This document shows, piece by piece, positions 28,119 to 36,290 of a stretch of DNA of 64,000 bases. The stretch is from Gelidibacter mesophilus DSM 14095. Its GTDB lineage: Bacteria > Bacteroidota > Bacteroidia > Flavobacteriales > Flavobacteriaceae. The notes beneath the pieces are model-generated. The model was not told where the DNA came from and ran no database searches. It saw only the letters and a list, made by a program, of their open reading frames with translations. Numbering within the stretch: the stretch's first letter is position 1; each line of letters opens with the position of its first letter. The position numbers were made by a program, and so were the translations under genes. The stretch is from the NCBI RefSeq assembly GCF_000423005.1, contig NZ_AUHD01000001.1:496001-560000 (forward strand), in the 5' to 3' direction.

Positions 28119-28265
28119 TCTTGCACAAGCAGCAATCTCTAAATTAATTTAAACAATGGATTGTCAAAATTGATTTTTGAGTGCTATGTACAGTCAATTT
28201 AGATCGACTGTTTTGAAATGAGTATTAACTAAAAAAATATTCCCGTTTGCACGGGAAACAATATT

Positions 28266-28880
28266 ATGAAAAAAGCTGGTATTATAATGATAATAGGATC
28301 GCTTTTGTTATTAGGACTATTCAAGTTCCCCTTATGGAATATTATGCTCGGTGCACCACAGTACCCTGATCCACTTGGGATGGATATTTATATTCAAGGT
28401 ATTGAGGGTGTAGAAGAATTTGACATTCAAAACATTGATGGTTTGAACCACTATATTGGAATGAAAACGATTCCGAAAGTTGAAGAAATGTGGGAATTTG
28501 AAGTGTTTCCTATGGTTATAGGAATTATGGTAGCTCTTGGAGTAATCATTGGCGTACTTGGTTTCTTTGGAAAATTAAGTTACAAATGGTTTCTTGGCTG
28601 GTTTGTACTCATGTCTATTCTTGGCATCTTGGGAATGTATGATTTTAACTTATGGCTCATAGAATACGGAACTGATCTCGATCCAAAGGCCATCATGAAA
28701 CTTGAAAACTTGGATGGAACGCCCATGACCTATAAACCGCCATTAATAGGATATCAAAAAATGTTGAATTTTGATGTTGATTCTTGGCCTGGAGCGGGTG
28801 CCTATATGATATTTTTCGGCATGTTGCTTACCGTAGTTGCCTTCTTTGTAGGTAAAAGCGCTTCTAAAAAAGTGGCTTAA
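28266..28880 (+). CDS. nos-cluster integral membrane protein
   Basis: A 204-residue protein with about four membrane helices (near 3-22, 84-104, 109-128 and 178-198). Between helices 1 and 2 lies a periplasmic segment PQYPDPLGMDIYIQGI. Between helices 3 and 4 lies KPPLIGYQKMLNFDVDSWPG. Proteins of this shape are found between nosZ and nosL in Bacteroidota nos clusters, but I know of no assigned function. Conserved Met, Asp and Tyr in the periplasmic parts would suit a maturation or electron-transfer role. It follows the nosZ terminator, so it may have its own promoter; none was clearly recognised. Confidence 0.7.
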   Translation: MKKAGIIMIIGSLLLLGLFKFPLWNIMLGAPQYPDPLGMDIYIQGIEGVEEFDIQNIDGLNHYIGMKTIPKVEEMWEFEVFPMVIGIMVALGVIIGVLGFFGKLSYKWFLGWFVLMSILGILGMYDFNLWLIEYGTDLDPKAIMKLENLDGTPMTYKPPLIGYQKMLNFDVDSWPGAGAYMIFFGMLLTVVAFFVGKSASKKVA

Positions 28881-28965
28881 TAAGGAATAAGCGTATAATT
28901 TTTAATAGAAAATTGATATTATAAATTTTCTTGAATACATCACGAATGATTAAAAATAAAAACCT

Positions 28966-29406
28966 ATGAAGCAGTTTTTTTTCCTCGCTATTCTAAGCCT
29001 TTTCCTAGGGGCTTGCAATGTCGAACCGCAGCCTATAAATTATGGATCAGATGCTTGCCATTATTGTGATATGACCATTGTGGACAAGCAACATGCGTCA
29101 CAATTGGTGACTTCAAAGGGGAAAGCTTATACATATGATGCCATTGAGTGCATGGTGCATTCACTACAGGATGAGTTTAAGGATACTGAAATGGCTTACT
29201 ATTTGGTGGCTGACTTCAACGAACCTGGTGAATTAGTGAGTGCTGAAAAGGCCACGTATTTAGTGAGCGAATTGTTGCAAAGCCCTATGGGTGAAAACCT
29301 TTCAGCATTTTTAAAGGAAGAAGATGCAAAGAAAGCTCAAGAGAAATTTAAAGGGAGCATGTATTCATGGAAGGACATTCAGGAGCATCTCAAAATTATA
29401 AAATAA
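28966..29406 (+). CDS. nosL: NosL copper chaperone lipoprotein
   Basis: A 146-residue lipoprotein (lipobox LFLGACNVE) that binds Cu(I) and supports assembly of the CuZ site of NosZ. The motif ACHYCDMTIVDKQHASQLV (the NosL C-x2-C-x-M site) begins near residue 30. TYDAIECMVHS carries a further conserved Cys and Met. The ending KFKGSMYSWKDI is typical. Length is normal for the family. A hairpin follows. Confidence 0.92.
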   Translation: MKQFFFLAILSLFLGACNVEPQPINYGSDACHYCDMTIVDKQHASQLVTSKGKAYTYDAIECMVHSLQDEFKDTEMAYYLVADFNEPGELVSAEKATYLVSELLQSPMGENLSAFLKEEDAKKAQEKFKGSMYSWKDIQEHLKIIK

Positions 29407-29429
29407 ATGGCTTCAGCAATGTTTAAATG

Positions 29430-29464
29430 AAAAAAGCCTCACATATTTGCTGAGGTCTTTTTCC
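29430..29464 (+). terminator. hairpin after nosL
   Basis: CCTCA (29437-29441) and TGAGG (29451-29455) form a short stem within AAAAAAG and TCTTTTT flanks, with the T run on the plus strand. The stem is weak, so it may attenuate rather than stop transcription into nosD. Confidence 0.55.
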
Positions 29465-29547
29465 AAATTCCATAGTTTGCAATTCTTGAAACGTAATTAA
29501 ATCACTCGAAAGAGGATGATTTCATATTGATTAATTTAATCTTCATT

Positions 29548-30813
29548 TTGAAAAATAAACACTACATATTCTTTTTTCTAACGGCACTATTATCCATGTC
29601 CAACGTTTGGTCAAAAACGATAACGGTCTGTTCAACCTGTACCGTGCAAACCATCCACGAAGCGCTACAGCAAGCTAGGGAAGGAGATACTATTTTCGTA
29701 AAAAAAGGAATCTACAAAGAAGCCAACTTAAAAATTGATAAAAGCATCACCTTAATAGGAGAAGGGCTTCCAACCATAGATGGTGAAGCTCAGGGAGAAA
29801 TCATTACGGTAGGTGCTGATAACGTGACCATCGACGGCTTTAGGATTATCAACGTGGGCGTAAGCTATACCACTGATTATGCCGCGGTACGTGTTGTCAA
29901 TAGTAATGGATTTGTTATTCAGAATTTAGAGCTGGAAAAACTGTTTTTTGGTATTTATCTTCAAAAATCCAATCATGGAAAGGTGTTAAACAATAAAGTT
30001 CAAGGTGAGGCTGTAACCGAATTTAACTCAGGGAATGCCGTTCATTTATGGTATTGTAAAAATGTGGAAGTCCGCGGCAATGATGTACGAAATGTGCGAG
30101 ATGGCATCTATCTTGAATTCTCTGATGATATAACCATCACTGATAATTTTAGCAAGAACAACGTGCGTTACGGACTTCATTTTATGTTCAGTAATAATAA
30201 TCAGGTGATTAATAATGTGTTTGAAACAAATGGTGCAGGAATCGCTTTAATGTTTTCAAAAGTGATGGAAGTAAGAAATAATGTCATTACAAAAAATTGG
30301 GGCACGGCGGCCTACGGATTGCTCTTGAAGGAAGTCAACGATGTCAATCTTATCAATAACAAGTTCATAGAAAACACGGTGGGAATAACGGTGGAAGGAA
30401 GTAACCGTTTGGTATATTCCAACAACGATTTTACAAGTAACGGCTATGCTATCAGAGTGAAAGGGGCGTGTTATGAAAATGAAATCATCAACAATAACTT
30501 TCTTTATAATTCTTTTGATATTTCCTACAATGGAAAAATCAATGACAATAAATTTGAAAGCAATTTTTGGAGTAACTACACGGGTTATGATCTGGATAAG
30601 GATGGCATCGGCGATGTTCCTTATCGTCCGGTAAAGCTTTTTTCATATATCGTGAACAGAACACCTGAAACCATCATTTTATTGAGAAGTCTATTCATAG
30701 ACCTGATAGACTTTTCAGAAAAAGTCTCCCCAGTGTTTACTCCAGACGATTTGATGGATGAAAACCCAAGAATGAAACGCATAGACCATGATAGAAATAA
30801 AGGATTTATATAA
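29548..30813 (+). CDS. nosD: NosD periplasmic copper-processing protein
   Basis: A right-handed beta-helix protein that works with the NosFY transporter to assemble the CuZ centre. It has about 421 residues from a TTG start at 29548. No ATG lies in frame before the signal peptide, so a non-ATG start is needed; another TTG at 29527 is possible. The signal is HYIFFFLTALLSMSNVWS. Parallel beta-helix (carbohydrate-binding/NosD) repeats follow with many N-N-x segments, for example VRDGIYLEFSDDITITDN and GLHFMFSNNNQVINNVFE. The C-terminal SNYTGYDLDKDGIGDVPYRP is a NosD hallmark. It overlaps nosF by 26 bases. Confidence 0.92.
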   Translation: MKNKHYIFFFLTALLSMSNVWSKTITVCSTCTVQTIHEALQQAREGDTIFVKKGIYKEANLKIDKSITLIGEGLPTIDGEAQGEIITVGADNVTIDGFRIINVGVSYTTDYAAVRVVNSNGFVIQNLELEKLFFGIYLQKSNHGKVLNNKVQGEAVTEFNSGNAVHLWYCKNVEVRGNDVRNVRDGIYLEFSDDITITDNFSKNNVRYGLHFMFSNNNQVINNVFETNGAGIALMFSKVMEVRNNVITKNWGTAAYGLLLKEVNDVNLINNKFIENTVGITVEGSNRLVYSNNDFTSNGYAIRVKGACYENEIINNNFLYNSFDISYNGKINDNKFESNFWSNYTGYDLDKDGIGDVPYRPVKLFSYIVNRTPETIILLRSLFIDLIDFSEKVSPVFTPDDLMDENPRMKRIDHDRNKGFI

Positions 30814-31495
30814 GAAATTTGGAAAAAATGAGGTCTTAAGTGGTCTCAATTTAGAAATTGGAGATGGCGGTATCTTCGCTGTTCTAGGTCCCAACGGCTC
30901 TGGTAAAACAACACTCATCAAATGTTTGTTGGGCATGGTTATTCCAAATAAAGGAGCTATCTCTGTATTGGGGGAGAATATAAAAAATGGTTCTGATTAC
31001 CGACATCAAATTGATTATTTACCACAAATAGCCAATTTCCCAAACAATCTAAAGGTTAAGGAATTAATTACCATGATTAAGGATCTACGTGGCAATGTCA
31101 ACTTAGATAAAGAATTGATCAGTCTATTTAAATTAGACCCGTTTTTAGATAAGAAATTGGGGAATCTATCTGGAGGAACCAAACAGAAGGTCAACTTGGT
31201 GTTAACCTTTATGTTTGACAGTCCGCTGGTGATTTTGGACGAACCCACTTCAGGTCTGGATCCCATTTCCTTATTGCGTTTAAAGAAATTAATTCAAGCC
31301 GAAAAAGCGAAAGGAAAGACCATATTGATTACCTCACACATCATGAGTTTTGTGGAAGAGATTTCAGATGAAATTGTATTTCTTTTAGAAGGTAAAATTT
31401 ACTTTAAAGGAACGATTACTGAGCTTAAAAACAAAACCAATCAACCGGATTTCGAACATGCCATCGCATCCATTTTAACTGACAATCATGCTTAA
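30788..31495 (+). CDS. nosF: NosF, ABC transporter ATPase for NosZ maturation
   Basis: A 235-residue cytoplasmic ATP-binding subunit. Walker A is GPNGSGKTTLIK (about residue 37), the Q-loop lies near DYLPQIANFP, the signature is LSGGTKQKVNLV, the Walker B is LVILDEPTSGLDP and the switch is ILITSHIMSFVEEI. It powers NosY, and with NosD supplies sulphur or copper for the CuZ site. Overlaps with nosD (26 bases) and nosY (8 bases) show tight coupling. Confidence 0.93.
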   Translation: MIEIKDLYKKFGKNEVLSGLNLEIGDGGIFAVLGPNGSGKTTLIKCLLGMVIPNKGAISVLGENIKNGSDYRHQIDYLPQIANFPNNLKVKELITMIKDLRGNVNLDKELISLFKLDPFLDKKLGNLSGGTKQKVNLVLTFMFDSPLVILDEPTSGLDPISLLRLKKLIQAEKAKGKTILITSHIMSFVEEISDEIVFLLEGKIYFKGTITELKNKTNQPDFEHAIASILTDNHA

Positions 31496-32270
31496 AATAT
31501 TAAAATATAGTTTTTACGATCTCATGCGCAGCCGTTGGAGCTACGTCTATTTTGCATTTTACTTATTATTGGGTGTCGTGTTGTTATTTTTAAACAATGA
31601 TCTTTCCAAAGCGGTCATCACCCTAATGAATGTGATTATTGTGCTGGTACCTTTGATAGGAACCATTTTTGGGGTCATGTACTATTATAATTCCAAAGAG
31701 TTTACAGAGCTTTTATTGGCCCAACCCTTAAAACGGTCGTCCATTTTCTTAGGACAATATTTGGGAGTGGCCATTTCATTGTCCATGAGCTTGATTTTAG
31801 GATTGGGCATTCCGTTTGTTTTTTATGGCTTGTTTATGTCCAATGCCATTTGGGATTTTTCCTTGTTGCTGATCACAGGCACTTTTTTGACCTTTATTTT
31901 TACCGCCTTGGCATTTAATATTGCGCTATCGAACGAAAATAGAATCAAAGGTTTTGGCTATGCTATTTTGCTATGGTTGTTTTTAGCCATTATTTATGAT
32001 GGAATTTTCTTGATGTCTCTTATTATTTTTGAAGATTACCCTTTGGATAAATTGTCTTTAGTTGGCACCATGTTAAACCCAATCGATTTGTCCAGAACCT
32101 TAATCTTACTGAAACTGGATATCTCTGCCTTGTTGGGATATACCGGCGCGGTATTCAAACAGTTTTTCGGAACAAGTCTAGGACTAATTATCTCTTTTGC
32201 AGCATTGACTTTATGGGTGGTTTTACCAGTTTTGAGAATAACCATGAAGGCAAAGAAAAAGGATTTTTGA
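31488..32270 (+). CDS. nosY: NosY, ABC transporter permease for NosZ maturation
   Basis: A 260-residue inner-membrane protein with about six helices (near 17-38, 40-62, 93-120, 125-150, 155-180 and 228-250). It has the ABC-2 type layout and the N-terminal LKILKYSFYDLMRSRWSYVY typical of NosY. The segment YYNSKEFTELLLAQPLKRS is a family hallmark. It is the membrane partner of NosF, and its start overlaps nosF by 8 bases. It ends the nos operon; the next gene has its own FNR-type promoter. Confidence 0.92.
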   Translation: MLKILKYSFYDLMRSRWSYVYFAFYLLLGVVLLFLNNDLSKAVITLMNVIIVLVPLIGTIFGVMYYYNSKEFTELLLAQPLKRSSIFLGQYLGVAISLSMSLILGLGIPFVFYGLFMSNAIWDFSLLLITGTFLTFIFTALAFNIALSNENRIKGFGYAILLWLFLAIIYDGIFLMSLIIFEDYPLDKLSLVGTMLNPIDLSRTLILLKLDISALLGYTGAVFKQFFGTSLGLIISFAALTLWVVLPVLRITMKAKKKDF

Positions 32271-32293
32271 GCTTTGAAAAGGGTTATTTAATT

Positions 32294-32337
32294 GTGATAA
32301 TTATCATGGCTAATCTACAATTGTATGCTTAAATTTG
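32294..32337 (+). promoter_or_regulatory. FNR-type box and -7 element of the copper-uptake operon
   Basis: The box GTGATAATTATCAT (32294-32307) has one departure from ATGA-N6-TCAT. The -7 element TAAATTTG (32330-32337) begins 29.5 bp from its centre, as in the other promoters. Predicted transcription starts about 5 bases after the element, at or next to the ATG at 32342, so the first gene may be leaderless. Confidence 0.72.
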
Positions 32338-32341
32338 CTGT

Positions 32342-32737
32342 ATGATAGCGACGCTTGTACATAAAATCACGGCCTTTATTTTGGTGTTTATATTATTTGC
32401 ACATAATATCAATACACTTGTGATTATAGGCGATTTTTTGGCAAATCAGGCAGTCATCGCAAAAAACCTGTGTATTCAAAAGGACGATCAGCAAGGCTGT
32501 AATGGTAAATGTCAGTTGACCAAACAGATTGTAGAAAGTACACCAGATTCCAACACAGAGCTACCTGCACAAGAAACGAGACGCATGGCTTTGGATGCCT
32601 TTTGTTTGTTTCAAATAGAAGTAGCAGACTCACAACATCAAATCGTGGCGGTCAATAAGAAAATAATTTTTGAACAGCCTCAGGATATTATTCTTCAATA
32701 TCACAATATTGATACCCCACCACCTAATTTTAGTTGA
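32342..32737 (+). CDS. hypothetical CNGKCQL-motif protein
   Basis: A 131-residue protein of a type seen in Bacteroidota but with no assigned function. The N-terminus is hydrophobic (TAFILVFILFAHNINTLVII), a signal or anchor. The conserved segment KNLCIQKDDQQGCNGKCQL follows, with three Cys that could bind metal or form disulphides. The rest is hydrophilic, ending in a Pro/Asp-rich tail. Position before a methionine-rich lipoprotein and an OprC-like receptor suggests a copper-linked role (inference). Confidence 0.7.
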   Translation: MIATLVHKITAFILVFILFAHNINTLVIIGDFLANQAVIAKNLCIQKDDQQGCNGKCQLTKQIVESTPDSNTELPAQETRRMALDAFCLFQIEVADSQHQIVAVNKKIIFEQPQDIILQYHNIDTPPPNFS

Positions 32738-32834
32738 TTTTTTCGTTATAAATTTCTCTTGCTCCTTTTCTGGCTTGTTTTAACATGCGGGCAGGGGAGC
32801 TCAGAACCAATTTTTAAACTTAATATTCAAAAAA

Positions 32835-33680
32835 ATGAAACTAAAATATATCCTCCCAATATTATTTACAGCCCTATTTACAGTGTCATGTTCCTCGGAT
32901 GACGATACAGATCCTATAATCAATGAAGTTGAAGGGCTTTTTAAAATTCAAGAATTAACCAATGACACACATACGGTTGAATTATTCAACACTGCAGGAG
33001 AATTTGAAACCGGTTATAATGAAATCAGCATCAGAATAAAGGATATTGTCACCAATGATTATGTTGAAAATGCTTCTATATCTTGGATGCCAATGATGCA
33101 AATGCCAACAATGCAGCACTCCTGTCCTAAATCTGTTATCTATAAGGGTGCTGGAAAGAAAACTGTTTACACGGGTTTTATCGTGTATCAAATGACGAAC
33201 CCTGACGGTTCTGGATGGACCTTAAAAGTTGACTATACCATTGATGGTGTTGACTATTCCGCCATTTCGGATATTGTAGTCACGCAAAGTGAATATCAAA
33301 ACGTTTCTAGCTTTATGGGTGCGGATGGTCAACGTTATATTGTTGCTATGGAAGGTCCAACGGACTTTAAAATAGGTAATAACAACTTAAAGATTGGTTT
33401 GTTTAAAATGGAAACCATGTTCTCGTTTCCTGTGGTTGAAGCGTACAAACTGACATTAGATCCACGCATGCCAGGTATGGGAAATCACAGTTCCCCAAAT
33501 AATACTGACTTGACCTTTAATATGGCAGATAAAAGGTATGAAGGGAATTTATCGCTAACCATGACAGGCTATTGGGTACTCAATTTGAAATTATTTGATG
33601 CCAATGATGAGCTCTTGAAAGGTGAAAATGTCACTGAGGAGCATCCAAAAAGCTCCCTCTATTTGGAACTCGAATTTTAA
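32835..33680 (+). CDS. Met/His-rich lipoprotein, probable copper-binding
   Basis: A 281-residue lipoprotein (lipobox FTVSCSSDDD) with two Ig-like or YtkA-like beta domains. Domain 1 contains the cluster SWMPMMQMPTMQHSCP and domain 2 contains LDPRMPGMGNHSSPNN, each followed by strands ending in a GY/GW turn. Both clusters combine Met, His and Cys, a pattern common in periplasmic Cu(I)/Cu(II)-binding proteins. It precedes the OprC-like TonB receptor, so a role as a surface or periplasmic copper carrier is likely but inferred. It is the second gene of the FNR-controlled operon. Confidence 0.72.
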   Translation: MKLKYILPILFTALFTVSCSSDDDTDPIINEVEGLFKIQELTNDTHTVELFNTAGEFETGYNEISIRIKDIVTNDYVENASISWMPMMQMPTMQHSCPKSVIYKGAGKKTVYTGFIVYQMTNPDGSGWTLKVDYTIDGVDYSAISDIVVTQSEYQNVSSFMGADGQRYIVAMEGPTDFKIGNNNLKIGLFKMETMFSFPVVEAYKLTLDPRMPGMGNHSSPNNTDLTFNMADKRYEGNLSLTMTGYWVLNLKLFDANDELLKGENVTEEHPKSSLYLELEF

Positions 33681-33826
33681 CCTCATTTAATTTAAAAAAA
33701 TCAGTTCATTTCTGTCAGTTCCGATATGTTGTCGGAAGAGTGAAGTCGAGATCTATTTCAAATATAATTTTAAATAGCCACTTCACTCTATGTGACAGAT
33801 ATGGCGTTTTCATAACATCTATAACA

Positions 33827-35827
33827 ATGAAAAAACTTATTATAGTGCTCATGGGTTTGCTTTTTAGCGGATTTTCTTTTGCCCAAGAAGAACGAAGTAC
33901 CATGGAAAAGGATACCACCAAATTGGAAGAAATTACTTTGGTTGGGCGACGTAAATTAAGCAACTACCGTCAAGAAAAAACCTTGGCCAGTATTGACGAT
34001 TATTTAGAGAAATCGAATAAAATTACCATGATCAAACGTGGGAGTTACGCTTGGGAACCGTCCATGAACAATATGAACAGTGAGCGTTTAAACGTCACTA
34101 TTGATGGGATGCAAATTTTTGGGGCGTGTACTGATAAAATGGATCCTATTACCTCTTATGTTGATGTGTCCAATTTACAAAAGGTAAGTATTGGCTCAGG
34201 GCAATCAGGATCAGAGAACGGCCATACGATTGGTGGCGGGATTGATTTGCAATTGCCCAATTCCAAGTTTCATCAATCTGGCTTAAGAGCTAGTGTTGAT
34301 TTGGGTTACGAAACCAATGGCAATTATAAAACAGGTGGATTGGATCTTGAATATTCTGGAAATAAGTTCTATTTCAATGCCGATGTAATTTTTCGTAAGT
34401 CAGATAATTATGATGCCGGAAAGAATAAGGAAGTGCTGTATTCACAATTTCAAAAATACAACATGTCGTTACGCAGTGGTTATAAATTGAACGATCGTAA
34501 TACCTTAGATGCTACTGTTATTTATGATAAGGCTACAGATGTAGGATACCCAGCCCTGACGATGGATGTCTCATTGGCCGAAGCCCTGATCACAGCCGTA
34601 ACCCATACCTATAAGAGTAATTCAGATTTTGTGGAATCCTTAGAGTCTAAACTCTATTTTAACACCATCACGCATGTTATGGATGATTCCAATCGTCCTG
34701 ACGTTCCCATTCGGATGGACATGCCGGGTTGGAGTGATACCTATGGTTTTTACAGTAAAGCATCAATGAAAGGAAGTAAACACGACTTATCTTTAAATTT
34801 CAACGGGTTTTATAACCGCTCCTTGGCAGAAATGACCATGTATCCCAATGATCCCAATCAATCCGCTATGTTTATGTACACGTGGCCAGATATAAGAACG
34901 CTATATTCTGGTATCTATGCAAAGGATGACTACGCATTTAATGATCACACAACACTTTCAGCAGCCTTGAGAATTGGATTTCATCAAAACGAAATAGCGA
35001 AAGAGACAGGTTTGGAAAGCCTCCAAATTTTCTATCCAGAAATTGGATCTACAAAGAATAGATTGTTATCTAGTATTACAGCCAATTACCAGATTAAGAA
35101 GGAACATTATGACGCTTCTTTTAGTGGAGGATATGGGGAAAGGGCACCTTCAGTAAGTGAAGGCTACGGGTTTTTCCTGTTCAATAGTTTTGATAATTAC
35201 GATTATATTGGCAATCCAACCTTAGCCAATGAAAAGGCTGTTGAAGTCAATTTTAAAGCCAATTACCATGAGCATAGTTTTCATTTAGGATTGGAAACCT
35301 CCTATTTTTATATCATGGATTATATTATAGGAAGCATTGATGAAAGCTTGAGCGCAATGACCATTGGTGCCGATGGTGTTAAGGTATATGATGCGCTTTC
35401 ACATGCTCAAATATTTAATGTCTATTTAAATTCCTCCTATAAATTTTCAAACGCACTTTCTGTAAATGCCACCTTGGGTTATAATTACGGAAATGGTAGT
35501 AATAACGAAAACTTGCCATTCATAAAACCTATTTCATATGTGGCGGAATTGAACTATGCGCTACCTAAATTCAATGCAGCCCTACAATTGGAAGGGAATG
35601 GTAACCAAAGCCGTTATAGCAGCTTTTATGGGGAAGACGAAACTTCGGGCTATGGCATTTTAAATCTCAATCTCGGAAATGAGCTGACCTTGAACGCAAA
35701 TAAGGTCGTCTTGAAATATGGAATAGAAAACATTTTGGATAAAAATTACTCTACTTATGCCGATTGGAACAATATTTCAAGACAGGGACGTAACTGTTAT
35801 TTAAACCTTTCTTATGTCATTCATTAA
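33827..35827 (+). CDS. TonB-dependent receptor, OprC/NosA-like copper importer
   Basis: The 666-residue outer-membrane receptor starts at the ATG 33827 (KLIIVLMGLLFSGFSFAQ is the signal). The longer frame from 33740 would hide this. A plug domain (about 25-150) includes LNVTIDGMQIFGACTDKMDP. The rest is a 22-strand-type barrel ending LSYVIH. C101-xxx-M105 and H283-x-M285 (ITHVMDD) match in kind and spacing the CxxxM and HxM copper ligands described for Pseudomonas OprC. NosA, an orthologue-like protein, supplies copper for N2O reductase. The same operon as a Met-rich lipoprotein supports copper uptake. Confidence 0.82.
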   Translation: MKKLIIVLMGLLFSGFSFAQEERSTMEKDTTKLEEITLVGRRKLSNYRQEKTLASIDDYLEKSNKITMIKRGSYAWEPSMNNMNSERLNVTIDGMQIFGACTDKMDPITSYVDVSNLQKVSIGSGQSGSENGHTIGGGIDLQLPNSKFHQSGLRASVDLGYETNGNYKTGGLDLEYSGNKFYFNADVIFRKSDNYDAGKNKEVLYSQFQKYNMSLRSGYKLNDRNTLDATVIYDKATDVGYPALTMDVSLAEALITAVTHTYKSNSDFVESLESKLYFNTITHVMDDSNRPDVPIRMDMPGWSDTYGFYSKASMKGSKHDLSLNFNGFYNRSLAEMTMYPNDPNQSAMFMYTWPDIRTLYSGIYAKDDYAFNDHTTLSAALRIGFHQNEIAKETGLESLQIFYPEIGSTKNRLLSSITANYQIKKEHYDASFSGGYGERAPSVSEGYGFFLFNSFDNYDYIGNPTLANEKAVEVNFKANYHEHSFHLGLETSYFYIMDYIIGSIDESLSAMTIGADGVKVYDALSHAQIFNVYLNSSYKFSNALSVNATLGYNYGNGSNNENLPFIKPISYVAELNYALPKFNAALQLEGNGNQSRYSSFYGEDETSGYGILNLNLGNELTLNANKVVLKYGIENILDKNYSTYADWNNISRQGRNCYLNLSYVIH

Positions 35828-35828
35828 A

Positions 35829-36290
35829 TCACACCCAAAACTCATCGTCTAATTTGTCCACAAAGCCCTCTTCATGATGAACTTCTGCGATGTGGGCCAT
35901 TTGCTCCTCGGTAGCGACTTTTTGTATTTCAGGAAATAAGGTGCGTTCCTCAAAACGGATGTGTTGCTCTAGTTCCTCTTCAATTTTATGTAATGATTTT
36001 TCTATGTCCTCCGTATCTGCAAACAGACGTTTTAGGCGTCGGTGTTCTGCTAAAGCACGTTTGACCAACTCATTGCTTCCATCCATAATAGAAAAGATAT
36101 GGGTTTCTTCAAGCTCAAAATGAGGAATCAAGTGGTTTTTAAAAAACCAATCTGCGTAGATTTTGATGCGCTCTGCTTCAACGTTTTTACTGAAGCCACT
36201 TCTGATTTTCCAAGACAATAAAAGACCATGGTGATGTTCTCTACTAATGGGTTGGAGAGCTTTATGTCGTTTTAAGGGTTTCTGTGTCAT
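35829..36290 (-). CDS. hemerythrin-domain protein
   Basis: A 153-residue cytoplasmic four-helix protein. The di-iron pattern is present: ISREHHHGLLLSWK, HLIPHFELEETHIF (HxxxE), LAEHRRLKRLF, HIRFEERTLFPEI (HxxxE) and a final HHEEG. Hemerythrin-like proteins bind O2 or NO at a di-iron site. The gene overlaps the histidine-rich membrane protein gene by 29 bases and lies downstream of it, so they are coupled. Together with Ric and NirK nearby, a role in NO handling is likely, but this is inference. Confidence 0.85.
   Translation of the reverse strand: MTQKPLKRHKALQPISREHHHGLLLSWKIRSGFSKNVEAERIKIYADWFFKNHLIPHFELEETHIFSIMDGSNELVKRALAEHRRLKRLFADTEDIEKSLHKIEEELEQHIRFEERTLFPEIQKVATEEQMAHIAEVHHEEGFVDKLDDEFWV

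Noticed and set aside
33740-33826. N-terminal extension of the TonB receptor
   Set aside because: It would put 29 residues before a complete signal peptide; the ATG at 33827 is the sensible start.
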